Shown here piece after piece: positions 1 to 12,693 of a stretch of DNA of 64,000 nt. The notes below the pieces were generated by a model. It searched no databases. It was not told the origin of the DNA and saw nothing but the letters and a program-made list of their open reading frames with translations. Every line of letters begins with the position of its first letter. Positions within the stretch are counted from its first letter, which is position 1. Position numbers and translations under genes: made by a program. This DNA is from Lucifuga dentata (Eukaryota > Chordata > Actinopteri > Ophidiiformes > Bythitidae). The DNA lies in contig VXCM01002830.1 in the NCBI GenBank assembly GCA_014773175.1, positions 7,491 through 71,490 on the forward strand, in the 5' to 3' direction.

Positions 1-280
1 GAGAGAGAGAGAGAGAGAGAGAAATTGCTTGCACACATTCCTTCAGCATTAATGTGATTGCTGTGTGGTTATAAATTCTGATTGACTGACATTTGACCGG
101 CTGTTCCCACCTAGTAATCCCTGGCTAAAAACTCTAACGTGATTGTATGCCGTGTACAACAAAGTCCACTTTTGTATGTGCACTATCCGCCAGGAGTCCA
201 TGTTATTTTTGTGTCCACATGTATACGCATTCACATATGTGTGTTTCCGTGCATTCCCATATCTGTGTGTATGTTCTTAC

Positions 281-460
281 AATCGAATCTGGCCGGTGGA
301 CAGAGCACTGGTGATCCAGACGAGATCCAGAGTTTTGAAGGGAACCAGGACGAAGGTGACGTTGGCCGCCAGGTTCTTGGCGCTCTCTGGGTACATGAAG
401 TGGTGAGTTGTGTGGCTGCCAGCATCTTCCTCGTAGCCGACTGTGGGGGCCAGGTTTATC
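281..460 (-). CDS. st3gal2: st3gal2 coding exon 4 (residues 179-238, second half of sialylmotif L)
   Basis: The exon is 180 bp with acceptor GCCAG at 461-462 and donor GTAAGA at 280. It encodes the NLAPTVGYE stretch, [12 protein letters not shown] and the STGQIR end. It stops two bases into a Phe codon, so at least one more exon is expected left of position 1. Confidence 0.93.
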
Positions 461-3400
461 CTGGCAGAGAGAAGAGAGTTACATGCATGTGCTCAGTAAA
501 CAATGAGTTACTTCTCAACTCATACTGAGTAGAGTTTCCAGTACTGCCTATGTTCAATAAGGAGTTGGAACCGTTTCACATGGAATCAGTCCATTCTGAC
601 CAGATAGCATCATAGATACATTATAACAAACCACAGTGCTATCATCATTGTCTCATAATTCAGAGGTATAATTTATTCACCTTGGAAACCTTCAAGCAGT
701 ATATGGATATGTGTTTTGTATTTAAAATTTTGAATGGAATGGCTCCTTCTCCTCCTTTAAGCCAGTTTGTTGAGCCTATGGTCAGAGACTCTGGGAGGAA
801 GAGGGCAGTTAGCAGAAATGATTGCATTGTTCCATTCAGAAGAAGTAAAGTTGGACTGTCAGCCTTTTCCTTGAGAGCAACAAGACTTTGGAACACACTC
901 CCTTTGGAAATTAGTAACTGCTCTATGTATAGCACTTTCAAAGTCAAACTTAAAGTCTGGCTGAAATCTATTCAGGTCTGTAGCCATGGATGAATTGAAG
1001 TGTATTGGATTTGTCTTTAATGTATTTCCTTTTTATTGTTGTTATTGATAGTGTTATTGTTGTTGGTTTTTATTTTAATTATTGTTTCTTTTCTCTTTTT
1101 TTTGAGTGTTGGGACTACGGGTGCAAATTAGCTGTTGAGCTAACCCTGGCACATTTACATTGCCAATATCTTATTGCNCTACGGGTGCAAATTAGCTGTT
1201 GAGCTAACCCTGGCACATTTACATTGCCAATATCTTATTGCAATATTGATTAATGTGCATGTCCCATACATAAATTAACAAATAAAATAAATAAATAAAA
1301 AAGCATTCCTGTCATATTACAGTTACCATTTTGAGGTATCATGCTTTGTGGTGTCATATCCTGCTAAAATGATCAGTTTAGGTATTGGTGATCAAGCATC
1401 CAATTAGTTTCTTCTGTGTGTGAGGAATGGTTGATATTGTCTGTAGAGAGCACTCCAGCTCCACACCGTTTCCACACGACAGTCCAATTTTACCCACTCC
1501 ATCTCTTTTGTAGTGGGTTTGAACTGGCAAGAGTCTGTCTGGTTCTTGTACCATCTATTTTTTCTTCTTCTTATATGATAAGGTTTTTTAAGGAAGTTTT
1601 TCCCTTCTTAGAGAGCTTGGGCTGGGTTGGGAACCGTTGATGTGTGGGCCTGTAAAGCCCTTTGAGACATTGTGTGTGTGTGATATTGACTTGACATGCA
1701 ATGCTGCAAATTCGACTGTAGCCACTATGTCAAAAGCAGCACACAGCTTAGCAATCTTCCTGCTGGCTTGAACTGGAGTAACTGTCATGCTTCTGAAGCC
1801 CGTCTGCTTTGAAATTTGACAGTCTGTGTCCTCATACATGTCACTATTCTGAGCTGGTGTTTGTATAGTTGTGGTTGACCTCATAACTTAAATGAGTCAC
1901 GTCTTTCATCTGACCTCCCTTATGAGTACAGACTTTCCACATGCACACGTGGCACCAACAATCACACCATTTTCAGGATGTTAAATTGCTTGCAGCATTT
2001 TGTCCATTCTGTCAGTAACTGAGCCATTCAGGCCTGTCTGTGGGCTTTAGGCTGCATTTAGATGTGAGTCACTGTCTGGAGGAGTGAGTTGTTTATGTAA
2101 ACAGGAAGCTGTAACTAAAACAACAATGGTCATTCAGTGTAAAATAATTAGCTTAGCCATATGTAAATGAATAATACAGATGATAGATAAGTGAAAGGAA
2201 TTGATAGACACAGTTAATAGAGTGTGTGCATGCGTGCCTATGAGTGTATGTGTGGGGGCAGACAATGTAAAAGCATGAAAATGAAACCACAGAAATGAGT
2301 CGAGATGAATTTGAAGCTGAGTCACACAGGTCTACTGAAAGTGCAATGCTAATGGAAGCTGATGCTTTTAAACACACATACACACGCACAAGCACACACA
2401 CACACACACACGAATATTGGCAGTTCTTTCTGGAACAACCATCGACTAAAACCTCCACAAAAAAACTGGAGGAGTATAATGAGAAAAAAGATTAATGTGA
2501 TTTGCGTCTCTGTGGATGTGTGTCTGTGTGTGAGACAGAATCTATATGTTTAATTTTCTTAAGACATTAAGCCCTCTGGAGCCTGTTTGTAACCTCACAA
2601 ACTCTATGTGAGCCAATAGGACAGCTGATTAAGCTCAGTAAGAGTATAAGGAGTAGCCTAAGCACTAGGGATGAGCAAGTATACAATTATAAGTATCTGT
2701 ATCCGTATCCGTACTTGGATGGGCAGCAATTGTTACTCTGGTTTTATTTATCTTTTTGAATGAAATGATGGTGAAGACAGTAGAGTGCACCAGGTTACAG
2801 ATGGCTAACCACTGTTTGTCTTGTGATTTCAGGTGACGTCTAAATGTGCACAAAATTGCATTAGTACAGTAAGAATCGCTAACAACCTGTATATACTCGA
2901 GTGTAAGCCAATCTCGTGTATAAGCCGACCCCCTGATTTTGACCTGCAAATTTAGATTTTTAAAGAAACCNAGCCAATCTCGTGTATAAGCCGACCCCCT
3001 GATTTTGACCTGCAAATTTAGATTTTTAAAGAAACCCTTACATAAGCCGACTCCCTGATGTTGTTCCATCAATTTATTTGTTTAGGAAATTACCTGTTTG
3101 TCTTGGTATTGTCATAATATTCCTCAGATTTTCTGAAAATAATCCACATACCGGTGGCGGCGGCTATTTTAAAACTTCACCGCTTTAACGGGGCTTCTCT
3201 TCCTGACCAGAATGATAACATCGCGCTCTTGTTCTTTTCGTAATGTATTTATTTTCAAAATCAAAATAACAAAACATGAGGTGAGGTGAGGTCAAAAACT
3301 ACACCGCTGCCCCGTTCCTGACACTGATCAGCCTCCAGCTGAGCGTCTATAAATAGACTCCTCCTCCGTGAAACAGCCAAAAATCATCACCTAATCAATC

Positions 3401-4935
3401 AGTTAAAATATAAATATTCAAAAATAGTAAGTTATTTGATTTCACTTTTCCCAAATTAAATATTTTAAACGTTTCATAATTAACCAAGAAATGGCTCTAA
3501 CACCGGTACCGGTAAACATGATATTTATTTCAGCAGCTGATTNAACCAAGAAATGGCTCTAACACCGGTACCGGTAAACATGATATTTATTTCAGCAGCT
3601 GATTACCGTTACTAACCAATCACAACAGGCTTACTGGCCATCGCAAAATATGCTGGATAAGATGTTTAGTCAGGAAATATCTCATTCTAAAGTATGATTT
3701 AAACTATTTTCCATGGGTAGTGGAAATGGGTAGTATTTTCCTGGAAATTTCTTATGTATAAACCGACCCCCTCGATTTGCTTTGTGAAATTTGATAAAAA
3801 CTCGGCTTATACTCGAGTATATACGGTAACTGGCAAGTTAGCCTAGAAGCTAGTAGAAGCTAGTAGAAATGTCTGTTTGTATCAGTATGCTTAGGTGTGA
3901 ATGTCCACAGTAAATGAATGTGTGTGTTTGTTTAGCTGTGGACTGAGAATAATGTTGAGCCGAATCTGAGAACTGCAAATTATAGATTATATATTGATGC
4001 TATTATTGCTGCTGCACTCTGTGTAACAATGTGGGCTATCCAATCAGATTTTTTTTTCTTCCAAGAGTACAGGTAGTGATACATATTACTCGGACGTTAC
4101 TCATACTCGTAAAAAGTTCATTATCCATAAGGAATACTCGTTTCATCCAAGTACTTGGCTCATCCCTAATAAGCACACACAATCTTTGATAATGTAACTT
4201 TAATGACATGTTTGTATAATGGACTCTCCTCTAGACTGGCTCCATTCTGCTTTCTCTCACTTTTTACATCTAACCATTACATCCATCTCACCTCATGATG
4301 TAGTTGTGGCCATCAATGGTCGGCCCATATCCGGCACCACGGAGGTTTCCAGAGTTTCCCACAACAGCACAGCGGAGGCAGCGTCCTGGATCCCACGAGC
4401 CATATGGCGACCGCCCGGGAATCACCTGTGACAAACAAACATGATCAAATTAACTGGTTGCCTGCAGCACCAGAATGTTTTAAGGCTCTGTGTAACAGAG
4501 GAGTTGAACAAGAAAGAGGGCACTAGAAAAGCTACAGATATAAAATAACCTGACCTGGAGCTCAGACCTGATTGCAATAATGCATCCAGCTCACAATACT
4601 GGACTGAATTCTTCATGAGATCCTCCATGAAATATACATGAGCACCTTCTGCCCTCAGGGAGCCACAGTAAAATTTAAACCCACATCCTCATGCAAAAGC
4701 ACGGAGGTGCATTAAGTGTCAAATGGAAATAACGATATACCGATACATTATAAAGGAATGATCTGGATGAAAGAAAAAGTAAATGTCTGGTGGAGACAAT
4801 CTGTTCCCTTCAGAGTGTGAAGTAATGGCCTTGTACCAGGGTAGCAGAGAAGATGAACTAATAATATAAAATACCTGGAATAACCTCAGCAACACCTGCT
4901 GGATGCTGTGGGGCTTAAACTGGGGCTGTAACATC

Positions 4936-4991
<56 letters not shown>

Positions 4992-7615
4992 ATGTTTAGA
5001 ACCTGTAGATTTTCCTCTAAAGACAAATTGTATCTGACATCCATGTATATGTGTGTATTCATGAACTTCGATTCCATGTGGAAAACCAGGTTCCTGCCTG
5101 CGTGGGTGTGCATGTGTGTGTGTAGTTTGTGTATGTGTGGTGTATGTGTGTGTTTATGTAACACTCATGGATGCAGTCAGACTGGTTGAGCTCAGGGTCT
5201 GAGAAGCTGATGAATAGCCGCCCACATGTCAAAAACAGACTAAGAAAAAAAAAACAGATGGCAGTGGAAGAAAGCGAGAAGAAAGAAGATACTTTAAGAA
5301 AAACCAAGAAGTGCCAGAATGTGGAACCATGTTTAAAACTTCACTTTCAACACTAAGTTCTGCCTTTGTTACATGTAAATTTTTATAATTATGGCTAAAA
5401 GAGACAGTGTGCTAAAAGTCGTGTTTTTCCAGACACCAATAATGTCTCCAAACACACTGAGCTTAAAGGACCTGCTGTTCTAGTTAGAGGGACACTCCAA
5501 ACTGACAGTAAAGATGACGACAAGTCTCTCCATGTCAAAAACAGAATAAAGAGGCAGAGGATGGGGAGGAACATATAAAAATGTTAAAAAAAAAGAAAAA
5601 AAAAGATTGAAAGTATAGAGGGACAGAGGAAGAACAGAAAAGAAAAGAGGAAAGAACAGAGAATAAACACAGTTGAGAGAAAGACAGAGGACGAAGATGA
5701 AAAATGAGGTTTTTCCTTTTAACCTTTAAGTAGCTGACTGTAATTTTTTTCTTTTTTTTCCCTCTAAGATTATCTAAACATTGTAAATTTGAAGTGATCG
5801 GTGTAAGAAACTTTCTTTCAGGACTGCCTCTGTGCAGTGCTTTTGAGTTCCATATTTCAAAACATTTAGCACTTGAAAAGCGCAGTCTTCTCCATTTCGA
5901 TATAATCTGTTGCAAAATTAATATGCAAGGTCATCTAATTAAAGCACTAATATATGAAGAATCAAATTTTTTTAAAAAAGGAATAAAAATAAACAGAAGT
6001 GTAAAGTTGGATGGTACCACTTTAGGAAAGCCACACTGATTAAGAAGCATGTGAATGCCACATAACTGAAATTGTAACAATATTTTATGATGATTTTATT
6101 ATCTTTCTGGGCTCATAAGTCATAAAAATGACCAAAAGCCTGTACAAGACTGAAAAAAACGTGTTTTGGTAATGCAAACCTCAGCAGAAATCTAAATCTA
6201 CTGATTGATGCTTTATATACTAGCTGGTGTTGCTCTTTTTTTAAGTGAAAGCTTTGTCTTTTTGCTTTATGCCTCTAGTTTTAAAGGGGTATATTATATT
6301 TTTTTGTAATTGCCTGTAATTTTACAGTGTACCTATAGTAGGAAGTTTGTGTTCAGCATGAGGTTCACACTACAAGAAATGCATCCAATAAAAAAAAAAA
6401 AAAAAAAAAAAAGTTCTGGCCAAAAAGCCTTTTTTTGGATTAGTCCTTTACTTCTAACATGTTGATGTTATCATGTAACACATTTGGAATTTACCTGCCT
6501 ACACACCTGTGACACACCCACAAAGAATGAATGTAATGAGTGAGTGTTTGCCAGCATCCCTGTTTTACAATGTGTAGGTTGTACAAAATATGGCAGAAGG
6601 AGGGCCTTAAAGAGACAATATCTAAATCGTCCTGTTTTCACTCAGTGTGCACAGTGGTGCTGCAACAGTGGGAGTAGAAGTGAATCGCTGTTTTTTTTTT
6701 TGTTTGTTTGTTTTTACATTAAAGCATTGCAAAAGTTTCATCCTGTCCACAGAGAAGTTTCTAGTGGAATGTAAAAACCACTTTGCTTTCCACGACGTTC
6801 TTCAGTCACTAGAATGGCAGTTCTAAGAGTTTCTGTTCTTCTTAGTGTGAAGTATTGTAAAATATTGTGGAGCTGCATGTTCACAGATGAGCATGTTTGT
6901 GTTTCTGCTCTGTTCTTTTGCAAGAATCGTGATTTTAAACTGCTTAACAGAGGGTAATACGTGGCGACACACTCTCTGACAATGAGAAGTTGTGCGATTT
7001 AAAAAAAAAAAAAAATTTTGTTCCAATTTGAGCATCTGCCAAACCACACAGGCGAATGTGCATTCAAGTGTGTAAAGAGAAAGAGAGCACCTGCACAAAA
7101 CAGCACACAGAAAGTCCCATCAAGATGTTGGCAGCCACTTCAAATGAACCTTTCTTTCCTCCCTTTCTTCATCCCCCTCTCTCCCACACAGCAATATCTC
7201 AATTTTCACACTCCTTTGTCACCAACTTGTTTTACTCACTAAAGGCCTTAATTTGCTTTTCCCAACCCAGATCTCTCTTTCATTTCCATTCACTAACCCT
7301 CCCCACCTTTCCTTAATTTCCCTTGTCCTCTTTGTTTCTCTTCCCCCTTGTATTTCTTTATTACTTCCTCTCCATCTTGATCTCCATGTTGATCAGACTC
7401 TCTTCTTTCTCCCTCCTTTTTTTTTTATATGGTTTTCCATCTTCTGTCATCCCTCCTTCTTCTGCCTACTTCTGTCTGCCTGCAGGATCCCTGAGCCAGG
7501 TTGGCACACTGCACTGCTGTTGTTCAATAGCTAAAATTTTTGGCTGCAATGCCTTCCTTCCTTCCTTCCTTCCTTCCTTCCTTCTTTCCTTCCTTCCCTC
7601 CCTCCCTCCCTCCCT

Positions 7616-7659
<44 letters not shown>

Positions 7660-7673
7660 TNCCCTCCCTCCCT

Positions 7674-7725
<52 letters not shown>

Positions 7726-9010
7726 TCAGCTGTCCTCTGACTACCTGGCACCCATCTTGAGTTAAATGAAACTTCTTTTTTGCCTTAAAACCAACATTTC
7801 CCTTTGGCAACCATCACAACTTAATATCATCCACAATTCCAGAGCTCTAATATTAGCTGTCCTTGGAAGCCAATGTCCTAACCTGAATTCAGGCTGTGTT
7901 TTTTCCAAACAGATCTCAATACAATACATTGTAGACAAGCACTGCTATTTGTTAAAAAGGACAGATTGGGAGGCTTGGTGATTTATTAGACAACAGGTCC
8001 TGTAATTAATCAATCAGGACTGGTAGTTGTTTAAAGCCTCCTACCTACATGTGAAAATATTCCATCAAACTGAAACATTTAAGTCTTGCAGAACAAATTA
8101 TGTTCCTTTTATTAATTGCTTGAATCTTTAATTTCTTGAGCTAGGATATTAAAGGGGAAATGCAATGCTTTTAATTATTTTTCCCCTTATTTTCATAGCA
8201 TCATATAGAGGAGCGGGAGTATGTTGTGAATGTTGTCAGTATTGTTGACACCTACTGAAATTATTCAGTATTAATTATTAATTATGATTATGAATGAATG
8301 AATTATGAATTATTATAATTATGAATTCTTAATTATGAATAATTATTAGTAAGAAAACCCAAAGGCCCTGAACTGCCCTGAAAGCTTAGTCATTTACTTC
8401 CACAATATGTTTAAATCAACATGTAACATCCATGAAGTTTGAGGCTAGTAGTACAAGCATCTACTATGTTGCAGCTGGCCAATCAGAACAAAACTGCCAC
8501 TTCATGAGGGCAGCTTTAAGGAGACAATACCTAACACAACCTGTTTTTTCACTCAGTGTGCATAGTGGTGCTGCTGCATGGGAGAGTAGGAGTGGATCAA
8601 TGTGTTTTTTTTTTTTTGTTTTTTGTTTTTGTTGTTGTTTTTTTTTTTTGCACATTAAAACTTTGAAAAAGTTCTTGAAAATAGACCCATAAATGAAAAT
8701 AAGAAGATGGAAATCTGGAAAAATCTTCTTTCATACATTAGTTTTCATCGAAGGGGATCATCTCAGTCATGCACACACATAATCAGTTGTTTTCCTTCCT
8801 AACGTTAGTAGGTTTGACTCTGGTTTAACACTCAACTGAGGCAGAAAAGGACATAAAGAAAGGCTGGTAAATTTTATTGGGTTTCATTAAATCTCTATAG
8901 TGCATTTGAAGAATTTTCCTAAATTTTCCTCACTCATTCACTCTCATTTCCTCTGTTACCTTCTTTCCCTTGATTTTTACACTCTTGTGCCTGAAAATCA
9001 AAGTGTCTAG

Positions 9011-9044
<34 letters not shown>

Positions 9045-9045
9045 N

Positions 9046-9085
<40 letters not shown>

Positions 9086-10846
9086 CAAACAGTAAACTAT
9101 TCCTTTTAGATGGTGATATTGATCCTCATAGTGGACATTTACTGACTGCAACATAAAGGAAGGATATTCTGTAGACACCAACAGATAAGACAGATTATAG
9201 AAACTACATTCTGCTCAGCTAACATTCAGATCTGTTTAATTTCATGTCCAGTGTCAGGCCACATGTCTTTGTATATTAATATTAGAGTTCCATGTGTACT
9301 TAAGTAAAGTCCAGGGGATCAGTGTAAGACTTTAGGCTGGATTAAGATCAATTCTAATTAGAGTAATTCTTTTAGATACAACATGAATCATTATAATGGC
9401 CACCACCAGGGGCGTCGCAGACAATTTTTTTTGAGGGGAGCACCTACTTCTTATTGGAATTTTTAGGTCCACCTTTACAGTGGCATAATGCCTGTAGAGG
9501 GCACTGTTTAGTCATTTCAACCTGACTCTTACACAGAAAATGTAAAATTTAAATATCATGAAATAAAAGGGAATGGATAAAATAAAGAGTTTGCCTTTGT
9601 AAAATTAATGTTCTTCAAAATATAAAATTCAAAAACTTCACATCTGTAGGACTTTGAATGAAAGCTGATTTCACCTTCTTTTCAAAAGCACTCCAATTAA
9701 AACTCTTACAATTATGAGACTCAGACATGATAAACAGCATCACAGTTAGAATTGTGAGTTTCTACAAATTTCACCTTGGCATTTATTTCTAAAGGCCCCT
9801 TAAAATTGGCCTTTTGTTTAAACACAGAGCACCAGGATTACAAATACTGTATTTGCAGCTTCTTCCAGAAATATTCCATATATTTAGTTTTGGCGTCAAA
9901 GTTTATTTATCAGGAAGCAGTGTTCTAGATTTTTTTTTTTTTTTCGGGAAGTTTCTTCCTACAGACCTTGTGAAATTCCAAGAATTTGTATTTGGCAGCA
10001 CTAGTGTGAGAAGAGATCGCAACAATACTATGCCAAATGCACAAACTGAAAACTTTGGAGTGACAAAATGCTTTTACTGCAAGTTTAGCCCTCTGGAATT
10101 TGGAATTTTGAGAGATCTGGATGTTTGCATGTAATCAAAGCAACATTTAGCTGCCAGATGATTCTGTACGGTTTGATATAATTTTCTTTGCCAAAGAAAC
10201 AAAAAGAACACAATAGGGCAAAAATAAACAGTGGCTTAATAGGTTTGCTTCATATGGCTTTGTACCTTTCATTTTCTTTCTTCCCTCTAGTTTTTTGTCT
10301 TTTGTCATCCATATTTTACTTTTTTCTCACCCCCCCTAACTTCAATATTTCTTTTAATTTGCCAGTCTGTCACAAGTGTCACTCTCCTCATTTGCTATTT
10401 CCTTAACATTTCACCATTCCCATTTTTCTTTTGTCCATATTTCCTCTTTATTGGCTCCTTTGTCTGATTTAGTCTTTTTGATATTCCCCCATTTCCATCT
10501 CTCTTCCACCTTCCTGCCACTCTTTTTTGTCATTTATTTCACAGTCTCTTCGCTCCTCCCAGTTCATTACCTCCCTGTTGCAGTGTGACCTAATGACTTG
10601 GCAACTGTTGGCCTGTGTTTGCAGTTTTCAGCCATTTTAGTGCTGGACGGAGGCTACTTTGCTCAAATAGGACTGTAGGCCAGCCTTCCAAGGACACCAT
10701 ACAACACACACATATACACACACACGCATGCACACAAACAAATGTTAACTTGAAACGAGATACACAGACAAATGAGCATGCAGCCCCAGAAAGACACCCA
10801 CACACACACTGTGAAGAGTGTTTTTGCAAATGCACTTTAATTAAGC

Positions 10847-10898
<52 letters not shown>

Positions 10899-11791
10899 AC
10901 ATTCATTTCAGTTTTTCAGACATTACTCAGTGTTGGCTGTAGAAAAGCCCTGTGGATAATGCTGTAAATGTTCCATTTCTACACACTCATACACACATAC
11001 ACACACACACACACACACACTGTGACATATGATTGGCAAGAGTAGATGGGGAACATGCAGTTCTTGCAAGAGGGGATTGGTTGGCTCAGTGATGAGAGAG
11101 GATGAAAGGAAATGGATGGATGGAAAGAGAGAGCCATGACTATGATGCATTTCTGTCCCTGTGTTTGTATCCTAATAAACTCATATTTCATGTGAGCACC
11201 CCTCCATCCATCCATCCATCCATTTTCCCCTCTCCTCCTCCTCCTCCCCCTCCTCCAGTTTTAAAATGACACATAAATGACTTTTTGTTGAACTATTTGT
11301 GTATGATCTTATTTTTTTGTGGTGTTAAATTCAAATTAATGAAGGCAGGGATAATAAATCAGAAATACCAACTGCAGTACTTTTCACTGATTGGACATAA
11401 TATGTTAGTGCAAAAAATGTAAAATGTGAAGTAAAATATTGTTACTTACCACCCACCAGTAGTAGACATCAGAAGGCAGCTGGATGTTGTCCCTGGTCCA
11501 AACCGGTGAGATATCTGGGTCATAGTTCTCATCGAACCAATCTGAAATGCCAGGGTCTCCAACACAGCGGGGGCACGCGCATGTCTTCTGCTGCGGTGTG
11601 TCAGGTGGTGAGACCCGGTGGGCGCCTACATAGCTAGGGACCAGCTTCACCCGCCTTGACTCCTCCCATCCAGGTGGCTCCAAGTAGTTGAAGCCAACGC
11701 TCCCACGTAATGAGACAGAGAAGAAGAGTGATGTGAGGAAGACGATGGCCAGCGAGCCCAGGAGAACCCAGACTCTCAGGGAACATCTCAT
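281..11791 (-). CDS. st3gal2: ST3 beta-galactoside alpha-2,3-sialyltransferase 2-like, 5' two thirds (4 coding exons)
   Basis: Joined minus-strand exons 11791-11450, 4934-4875, 4425-4292 and 460-281 give about 238 codons in one frame. The family adds sialic acid in alpha-2,3 linkage to galactose of type-1 O-glycan cores and gangliosides in the Golgi lumen. The product shows a short cytoplasmic tail, a type II membrane anchor at about residues 9-28, a stem, a CxCxxC cluster near residues 71-76, a DWFD/SPVWTR block, and the L sialylmotif ([12 protein letters not shown] onward) split between exons 3 and 4. All junctions are GT..AG and phases agree. The C-terminal part, with the S, III and VS motifs (about 110 residues in the family), is off the left edge. 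ST3GAL1 is the closest alternative; the start MRCSLRVW and the nearby sf3b3 favour ST3GAL2. Recognition is from memory of the family, not a search. Confidence 0.9.
660..1295 (+). mobile_element. non-LTR retrotransposon (CR1/L2-like) 3' end
   Basis: An open frame at 682-993 has the typical end of such reverse transcriptases: [25 protein letters not shown] and a [10 protein letters not shown] tail. It is followed by a 3' UTR with GGGACTACGGGTGCAAATTAGC and an (AAAT)n tail. The 63-bp repeat around the N at 1178 is an assembly artefact. 5'-truncated as usual. Confidence 0.75.
1590..1720 (+). repeat. dispersed LINE-tail-like repeat, copy 1
   Basis: GAGAGCTTGGGCTGGGTTGG..., GCCCTTTGAGACATTG and TGATATTGACTTGACATG recur at 21640-21770 and, inverted, at 43440-43560. 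Confidence 0.7.
2666..4168. mobile_element. non-autonomous hAT-like element (host of a nested element)
   Basis: The termini TAGGGATGAGCAAGTA and, inverted, TAGGGATGAGCCAAGTA are flanked by CTAAGCAC (left) and ATAAGCAC (right), a 7-of-8 match to a hAT-type 8-bp duplication. It lies in the intron between st3gal2 exons 3 and 4. Length is inflated by two assembly duplications around Ns at 2971 and 3543. Confidence 0.7.
2885..3827. mobile_element. nested inverted-repeat DNA transposon
   Basis: The ends TATATACTCGAGTGTAAGCC and, inverted, TATATACTCGAGTATAAGCC form terminal repeats followed by CGACCCCCT-type subterminal motifs on both sides. It sits wholly inside the hAT-like element. No target duplication or transposase frame is clear. 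Confidence 0.65.
4292..4425 (-). CDS. st3gal2: st3gal2 coding exon 3 (residues 135-179, first half of sialylmotif L)
   Basis: The exon is 134 bp with acceptor CACAG and donor GTGAGA. It encodes the PGRSPYG segment and [17 protein letters not shown], the donor-substrate-binding L motif. It ends after two bases of an Arg codon that the first base of exon 4 completes. Confidence 0.93.
4875..4934 (-). CDS. st3gal2: st3gal2 coding exon 2 (residues 115-134)
   Basis: This 60-bp exon is phase 0 on both sides and encodes the family segment MLQPQFKPH...LRLFQ. Its acceptor is TAG directly before ATG, and the donor is GTATTT. The polypyrimidine tract of the acceptor consists wholly of a (CT)n microsatellite at 4937-4988. 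Confidence 0.9.
4937..4988. repeat. (GA)n microsatellite forming the st3gal2 exon 2 polypyrimidine tract
   Basis: About 26 AG units; read on the minus strand this is (CT)n ending directly in the acceptor TAG. Confidence 0.95.
6436..6790 (+). repeat. dispersed repeat family A, copy 1
   Basis: AAAGAGACAATATCTAAATC and CCTGTTTTCACTCAGTGTGC, then a T-run and ACATTAAAGC, recur at 8390-8715. Similar sequences are widespread non-autonomous elements of fish. Confidence 0.65.
7551..7727. repeat. (CCTT)n/(CTTT)n microsatellite with assembly join
   Basis: CCTT units pass into CCCT and then CTTT units. An N at 7661 sits between two similar blocks, so the true length is unknown. Confidence 0.95.
8390..8715 (+). 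repeat. dispersed repeat family A, copy 2
   Basis: Collinear with copy 1: TTTAAGGAGACAATACCTAA, TTCACTCAGTGTGCATAGTG, T-run, CACATTAAAACTTTG. Confidence 0.65.
9015..9084. repeat. (CT)n-N-(CA)n compound microsatellite
   Basis: CT units end at an N (9045) and CA units follow. Confidence 0.95.
9085..10850. other. non-coding intronic stretch
   Basis: AT-rich intron of st3gal2. AGGGGCGTCGCAGACAATTT near 9410 resembles one end of a DNA transposon, but no partner end was found. Confidence 0.5.
10853..11022. repeat. (CT)n at 10853-10894 and (CA)n near 10996-11020
   Basis: Two separate dinucleotide runs in the first coding intron of st3gal2. Confidence 0.9.
11450..11791 (-). CDS. st3gal2: st3gal2 coding exon 1 (residues 1-114)
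   Basis: The exon is 342 bp, runs from the ATG at 11791 and ends in phase 0 before the strong donor GTAAGT at 11449-11444. It encodes the tail, the hydrophobic anchor ([15 protein letters not shown]), the stem and the start of the catalytic domain, ending in WWV. The reading frame stays open upstream to an ATG at 11965. The start at 11791 was chosen because MRCSLRVW matches the family N terminus, whereas the 58-residue extension is Gly-rich, crosses an N at 11898 and looks like 5' UTR. Confidence 0.9.
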
Positions 11792-12069
11792 CCTGCCTCC
11801 TTTCTCTGTTCCACCAGCTGCCCCAAAGCTACCTGCAGCTCCGCCCACCACAGGTGTCCCTCCACTCAGCCAGGGCCTGAGCTCAGAGAGCCTGGGANAG
11901 CCTGCCACTGTCCCCAGCCCACCACCACCACCCCCTTCTTCGCCTCTGTCTCCTCCAAACAACAACCACCCAGGCCGGGTCAGCGTGACTCAAAAAAAAA
12001 CAAAAAACCCTGAGTGTCACACAAGGGCAACAAGATCACCCACTAGTGTAAATGAGACTAGCACGAACT

Positions 12070-12071
<2 letters not shown>

Positions 12072-12113
<42 letters not shown>

Positions 12114-12122
12114 CACACACAC
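12072..12122. repeat. (CA)n microsatellite
   Basis: CA units interrupted by TCTCACA near 12111, just 5' of the st3gal2 start exon. Confidence 0.9.
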
Positions 12123-12643
12123 GCACAAAAGACAATCTGTCAGAGTCGACTTGTCTTGCAGTCAAGCTGTGCACTCAGCGTTGCTCCTACGCCTTCTTTC
12201 TGTAGCCCGCTGGATTTTCCTCTCTCCTTGTATCACTCTCTCTGCTTTCTCTCTCTTTGTGCGTCTTCCTCCATAGCTATGTGCCTGTCTCACACACAGC
12301 GATGTCCCGACACACACTTCTGTCACTGCTGAATTACACACAACTGAAGCCCTTTGCTTTCGCTGGGAGATGATCTCTCCTTCAGCTACGAACACAGCCT
12401 CTGTTTTTTCCAGATTCCTATCTTCTCTCCTTTCCTCCTCCTTTGCTAATTTACTTTTATCTGGCTAACAATATATTTATCTTCTTATCACCTCTCTTTT
12501 TCCTCCTTCTTTTTTCCCTATGTCTTTTTTTGCCCAGCTTCAGGGAAATTCATTGGAAGACGGAGGATGCAGCAGGTCCTTCTCTTTTTCACTGCCATCT
12601 GTGTGGATGTTGGACTCGGCTTGTGCACTCTGCTCTCTCTCTG

Positions 12644-12647
<4 letters not shown>

Positions 12648-12685
<38 letters not shown>

Positions 12686-12693
12686 TCTCTCTG
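12648..12693. repeat. (CT)n microsatellite
   Basis: CT run with one CCC interruption. Confidence 0.9.

Noticed and set aside
1115..1241. 63-bp tandem duplication
   Set aside because: Copies are exact and separated by one N; best explained as an unmerged assembly overlap.
7323..7810. Long frames on both strands at 7.3-7.8 kb
   Set aside because: Translations of a CTTT/CCTT microsatellite.
8930..9181. Cys/Val and Arg/Glu repeat frame
   Set aside because: Translation of the CA/CT compound microsatellite.
11792..11965. N-terminal extension of st3gal2 to an upstream in-frame ATG
   Set aside because: Gly-rich, low complexity, spans an N, and the family N terminus begins at the later ATG.
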